Shown here: in pieces, positions 57,239 to 60,185 of the stretch
How the letters are laid out: each line of letters opens with the position of its first letter
Position numbering within the stretch: position 1 is the first letter of the stretch
Assembly: GCF_004134825.1 (NCBI RefSeq)
Contig: NZ_SDPN01000023.1
Coordinates: 1 to 60,185, forward strand
Source of the DNA: Agromyces albus
Lineage (GTDB): Bacteria > Actinomycetota > Actinomycetes > Actinomycetales > Microbacteriaceae
Reading direction: 5' to 3'
DNA length: 60,185 nucleotides
The notes under the pieces: generated by a model
Told to the model about the DNA's origin: nothing
The model's database searches: none
Seen by the model: only the letters and a program-made list of their open reading frames with translations
Position numbers and translations under genes: made by a program

Positions 57239-58813
57239 CTACGCACGCAGGGCGGCCGCGAGGATCTCAGGGCCGCGACGGTCGAAGACGCGACCGCCGC
57301 CCCAGATACCCAACACGAGCACGACGAGCCCGAGGCCCACGCCGGCCACGAACGATGCCGTGAACCAGGCCGGGTCGACGAGGATCCCGAGGCCGGCGAA
57401 GACGACGGCAGGCGACGCGATGAGCAGTGAACCGAACATCGTGACGGTTTGCACGAGCGCGGTGATGGTCCCCGTCGACTGGGGCGCCTGGAAGGGGCTG
57501 TCACCGGGCTTGACCGCCGGATACGGCAACCGCGCCGAGGTGAACGAGCCGAGCCCGAGTCCCGCGAAGAGCAGGGCGGTGCTGACGCCGAGCACCGACG
57601 GGAGCAGCCGCCAGTCGTTGAGCACGAACACCGTGACGGCGCTTCCGAGTCCGATGACGAGCACGCCCGCGATCAGCACCGGCACGATGCGCCCCGCGCG
57701 ATCTGCCGCCCCGCGCACGCCGGAGGCCACGTGCAGCCAGACCGCGGTGCTGTCGTAGGCGGTGTCGTTGTGAAGGCTCCAGCCGAGGAACAGGCACATG
57801 AGCGGCACCGGAATGAGCGCGACGTAGATGAGCGGGATGCCGGCGAGGCTGAGCGGCACCATCACGAACACGGGCGCGATCGGCACCATCACGAGCGACA
57901 CCCAGTAGCGCGCATCGCGGAACCAGTAGGTGAGGCTGCGGGCGGCGACCGCGCCGGTGGCGCCGTGCGGCATCCGGTCGAACCAGCCGAGGCCGCGGTA
58001 GCTCTTCGCGGATGCCTCGCGACCCGGTGTCACGAGCATGCGCGCGACGAGCCCCTGCCACCCCAGCCAGATCGCGCCGACGGTCGCCGCGGCGATCAGG
58101 AGCTTCAGGATCGCTGCACCCCAGTCGCCCGCTGCAGCGTCGCCGGGAATCGCGAACACGGCGCCGAGGGGCGTCCAGCCGAGCACGCCTGCGATCGACT
58201 CGAGCACCCCGAGGCCCGAGCTCGCCCAATCGGTCGTCACGAGCACGACGAGGATCGGCGAGAGCATCACGATGAGCAGGATGCCGAGCACCCCCATGAG
58301 TTCGCGGGCCCGGCGAGTGGCGAGCAGGAGCGATGCGAGCCCGGTTGCGACGCGGGCGATCAGGATGCACGTGGCGAATGCCATCGCCGCCGCGATGATC
58401 GCGAGCAGGAGCTCGGCAGGCCCGCGCGACCACGTGAACACCGTGCCGAGCAGCACGATCGCGAGCACGAAAGCGGGAATGCCGACCACCGCTGCGACCG
58501 CGAGACCGAACGCGAGCGTGCGGTTGGACACCCCGAAGAGGGCGAACCGCCTCGGGTCCATCGTGTCATCGACCCCGAACACGAGCGGGAACACGATGAA
58601 TCCGATGATCGTCGCCGCCCCGACGACGATGAACGCGTCGCGGATCACCTCGACGTCGCCCGCGAAGCGCAGGCCGACGAGCAGGGCGAAGAGCATCACG
58701 GCCACACCGAGCCCGTAGATGAGCCCGACGACGATGCCCACGACTTGCCAGGGGCTCCGCCGGAAGATGTTCGCGAGCAGGCGCAGTTTCAGTCGGAGAA
58801 ACTGTGCAACCAT
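57239..58813 (-). CDS. ABC-2 type exporter permease
   Basis: The 524-residue protein has about twelve hydrophobic helices (for example LIYGLGVAVMLFALLVGLRFAG, FVLAIVLLGTVFTW, PILVVLVTTDW), with a central cytosolic loop that includes SYRGLGWFDRMPHGATGAVAARSLTYWFRDARYW. It resembles large actinobacterial ABC-2-type permeases of unknown substrate. It overlaps the ATPase gene by 25 bp and shares its transcript, so the two form one exporter. Confidence 0.82.
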   Translation of the reverse strand: MVAQFLRLKLRLLANIFRRSPWQVVGIVVGLIYGLGVAVMLFALLVGLRFAGDVEVIRDAFIVVGAATIIGFIVFPLVFGVDDTMDPRRFALFGVSNRTLAFGLAVAAVVGIPAFVLAIVLLGTVFTWSRGPAELLLAIIAAAMAFATCILIARVATGLASLLLATRRARELMGVLGILLIVMLSPILVVLVTTDWASSGLGVLESIAGVLGWTPLGAVFAIPGDAAAGDWGAAILKLLIAAATVGAIWLGWQGLVARMLVTPGREASAKSYRGLGWFDRMPHGATGAVAARSLTYWFRDARYWVSLVMVPIAPVFVMVPLSLAGIPLIYVALIPVPLMCLFLGWSLHNDTAYDSTAVWLHVASGVRGAADRAGRIVPVLIAGVLVIGLGSAVTVFVLNDWRLLPSVLGVSTALLFAGLGLGSFTSARLPYPAVKPGDSPFQAPQSTGTITALVQTVTMFGSLLIASPAVVFAGLGILVDPAWFTASFVAGVGLGLVVLVLGIWGGGRVFDRRGPEILAAALRA

Positions 58814-60185
58814 TCCATGCCCTCCGCTGCCTTGCGTCCGCCTGCGAGTTCGACGAATCGGTCTTCGAGGGTCTGGCCGCCACGCACCTCGTCGAGGGTG
58901 CCCGCGGCGAGCACCCGCCCCGCGACGATGATCGCTGCAGAGTCGCAGACCCGCTCGATGAGGTCCATGCCGTGGCTGGACAGCACGACCGTGCCGCCGC
59001 CCGCGACGTACCGCTCGAGGATGTCGGTGAGGTTCGCAGCCGACACCGGGTCGACGGATTCGAACGGCTCATCGAGCACCAGCAGTCGCGGCGAGTGGAT
59101 CATCGCGCACGCGAGGGCGATCTTCTTCGTCATGCCCGCCGAGTAGTCGGCGACGAGGCGGTCGACGGCGTCTTCGAGCCCGAAGGCCGCGATGAGGTCG
59201 GCGCTCCGCTCACGCACCGTGCGGTTGTCGAGCCCCCTGAGCACGCCCGAGTAATAGAGGAGCTGGGCGCCCGTCAGGCGGTCGAAGAGGCGCAAGCGGT
59301 CGGGCAGCACGCCGGTGGCGCGCTTGGCAGCTCGAGGGTTGTCCCACGCATCGATGTTGTGGATGCGCACGGTGCCCGCGTCGGGCCTGAGCAGTCCGGT
59401 GACCATCGACAGCGTGGTGGTCTTGCCCGCGCCGTTCGGCCCGACGAGACCGAAGAACGATCCGGCGCGCACGTCGAGCGAGATGCCATCGACCGCGGTG
59501 TTCGGGCCGAAGCGCTTGACGAGGCCATCGATCGCGAGCACTCGAGGCGCGTCGGCGGGAGGAGCCGGACGTGCGACGCGCAGTGTGCGCTTCTTGCGTG
59601 GCGTCGGCTTCTTCGGCACGGGAATGACGGCGACGGCCTGGGCGGCGGTGGCCGGCACCTCGGCGGTCGGCACCTCAGTGGCCGGCACCTCGGTGGCCAA
59701 CATCTCGGCGGCCGGCACGTCGGCGGCCGCCACCTCGGCGGTCGGCACCTCGGCGGTCGGCACCTCGGTCGCCGTCGCGATGGCATCGGATATCGCGGGC
59801 TCGATGATCGCGGCCCCGGAGCTTGCCTCAGGCTGTGGAATCGCCCTCGCGGGCTCGATGATCGCGGCCCCGGAGCTTGCCTCAGGCTGCGGAATCGCCC
59901 TCGCGGGCTCGGTCACCTCGGCGGCCGCACGTGAGGGCGCGCGCTCGACCGTCTCTTCGTCGATCTCGGATCGCCCGGCGGGCGCCTCGGCGGTCGACGG
60001 AGTGGCGACCTCGACGGAGGGCGACTCCTCGGTGGCCTTACGGCGCGATCGTTCTGCCGCCGTCGTCTCGGTCGTGAGCGAGGCCGCCACGCGCAATGCC
60101 TGGCGCTGACTGCTCGCCGCCGCCGCCGCGCGGCTCCGCGCCGTGGACGCTGCCGCCCCCTTCGCCGCCGTGGCCCGCGGCGTGG
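58789..60185 (-). CDS. ABC exporter ATP-binding protein with long repetitive N-terminal extension (5' end outside window)
   Basis: The frame is open to the window edge, so the N-terminus is missing; an internal TTG at 60096 is not needed. The last ~255 residues are a normal ABC domain: Walker A GPNGAGKTT, signature YSAGMTKKIALA, which replaces LSGGQ, Walker B LLVLDEPFESVD, and the switch His in VLSSHG. The preceding visible ~210 residues are Ala/Glu/Thr/Pro-rich, with a perfect 18-residue duplication and a run of EVPT/AEVP-type pentapeptides. A basic patch (KKPTPRKKRTLRVARP) then leads into the domain. The extension is probably disordered and cytosolic; its role is unknown. Confidence 0.85.
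   Translation of the reverse strand, partial: TPRATAAKGAAASTARSRAAAAASSQRQALRVAASLTTETTAAERSRRKATEESPSVEVATPSTAEAPAGRSEIDEETVERAPSRAAAEVTEPARAIPQPEASSGAAIIEPARAIPQPEASSGAAIIEPAISDAIATATEVPTAEVPTAEVAAADVPAAEMLATEVPATEVPTAEVPATAAQAVAVIPVPKKPTPRKKRTLRVARPAPPADAPRVLAIDGLVKRFGPNTAVDGISLDVRAGSFFGLVGPNGAGKTTTLSMVTGLLRPDAGTVRIHNIDAWDNPRAAKRATGVLPDRLRLFDRLTGAQLLYYSGVLRGLDNRTVRERSADLIAAFGLEDAVDRLVADYSAGMTKKIALACAMIHSPRLLVLDEPFESVDPVSAANLTDILERYVAGGGTVVLSSHGMDLIERVCDSAAIIVAGRVLAAGTLDEVRGGQTLEDRFVELAGGRKAAEGMEWLHSFSD
59650..59780. repeat. Degenerate 15-bp tandem repeats in the ABC ATPase extension
   Basis: The 15-bp unit GGCGGTCGGCACCTC recurs with single-base changes about nine times. On the minus strand it encodes imperfect pentapeptides such as TEVPT, AEVPA and ADVPA. 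The array is in frame and coding, not a CRISPR. Confidence 0.8.
59795..59902. repeat. Perfect-type 54-bp tandem duplication in the ABC ATPase gene
   Basis: Unit 1 (59795-59848) and unit 2 (59849-59902) differ by one base (T/C at 59834 against 59888). They encode the same 18 residues (EPARAIPQPEASSGAAII) on the minus strand, and the start of a third copy follows. Near-identity at DNA level indicates a recent duplication that keeps the frame. Confidence 0.9.

Noticed and set aside
59640..59912. Regular short repeats resembling an array (possible CRISPR)
   Set aside because: The repeats are in frame, encode pentapeptide and 18-residue repeats of one protein, and have no unique spacers.

Overview
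The window is about 60 kb of very GC-rich chromosome from an actinobacterium. The preference for CTC, GTC and GCG codons, the F420-type oxidoreductases, the actinobacterial ftsEX-smpB-prfB block, the tmRNA tag ANKTQSDFALAA, a LAxTG surface protein and many leaderless-type promoters all point to Microbacteriaceae (Agromyces-like). That family assignment is inference; no 16S rRNA gene is present. Both ends cut genes: a thiolase at the left edge and an ABC ATPase at the right edge. I see no insertion sequence, prophage, integrase, CRISPR array or restriction system.

Layout. 1-6.2 kb: the end of a thiolase, ECF transporter subunits of BioM/BioN type, a 5'-3' exonuclease, a small membrane protein, tRNA-Lys, a HisN-type phosphatase, a luciferase-like oxidoreductase and a lipoprotein. 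6.2-11.2 kb: tmRNA (ssrA), a GH92 mannosidase-type glycosidase, a GT4 glycosyltransferase and a SIMPL protein. 11.2-16.6 kb (minus strand): prfB, a class-I amidotransferase, ftsE, ftsX, smpB and a tyrosine phosphatase. ssrA and smpB, the two parts of trans-translation, lie 6 kb apart. 16.6-20.4 kb: MFS transporter, peroxiredoxin-like protein, coiled-coil protein, small membrane protein and a PPOX-type protein. 20.4-25 kb (minus strand): a compact Tad-type pilus locus tadA-tadB-tadC-small pilin-tadE-tadE-tadG-like. 25-28 kb: a RidA/WYL-regulator pair with foreign-looking codon use, DUF1653, a LAxTG cell-wall protein and tRNA-Leu.

28-41 kb is a myo-inositol utilisation region. It holds a sugar ABC transporter (binding protein, permease, ATPase), a divergent Gfo/Idh dehydrogenase, a TIM-barrel isomerase, and the chain iolC-aldolase-iolB-iolD-iolE-iolG with overlapping or nearly adjacent genes. 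A divergent UTRA-type GntR regulator is the likely repressor. Uptake, oxidation to inosose, dehydration, ring opening, isomerisation, phosphorylation and aldol cleavage are all accounted for. 41-45.8 kb: a dicarboxylate module with a DctA carrier, a CoA-ester lyase and a divergent CitA/CitB-like two-component system. 46-51.4 kb: a MarR-controlled flavin oxidoreductase pair, an iron-box-controlled haem oxygenase, a DedA protein and a CDF metal exporter. 51.4-60.2 kb: rdgB-rph-murI, a LysR/EamA divergent pair, nicotinate phosphoribosyltransferase, DUF3039, and an ABC-2 exporter whose ATPase has a long repeat-bearing N-terminal extension.

No gene cluster here is clearly a new system. The most unusual signals are (i) a strand-symmetric heptamer family, GGATGCC/GGCATCC with GGATGTC/GACATCC variants, occurring about once per kb and also built into intergenic hairpins; (ii) the small Tad locus, whose short pilin has been easy to miss; (iii) at least eleven genes with a TANNNT box exactly 6-7 nt before the start codon; and (iv) several well-formed operators.
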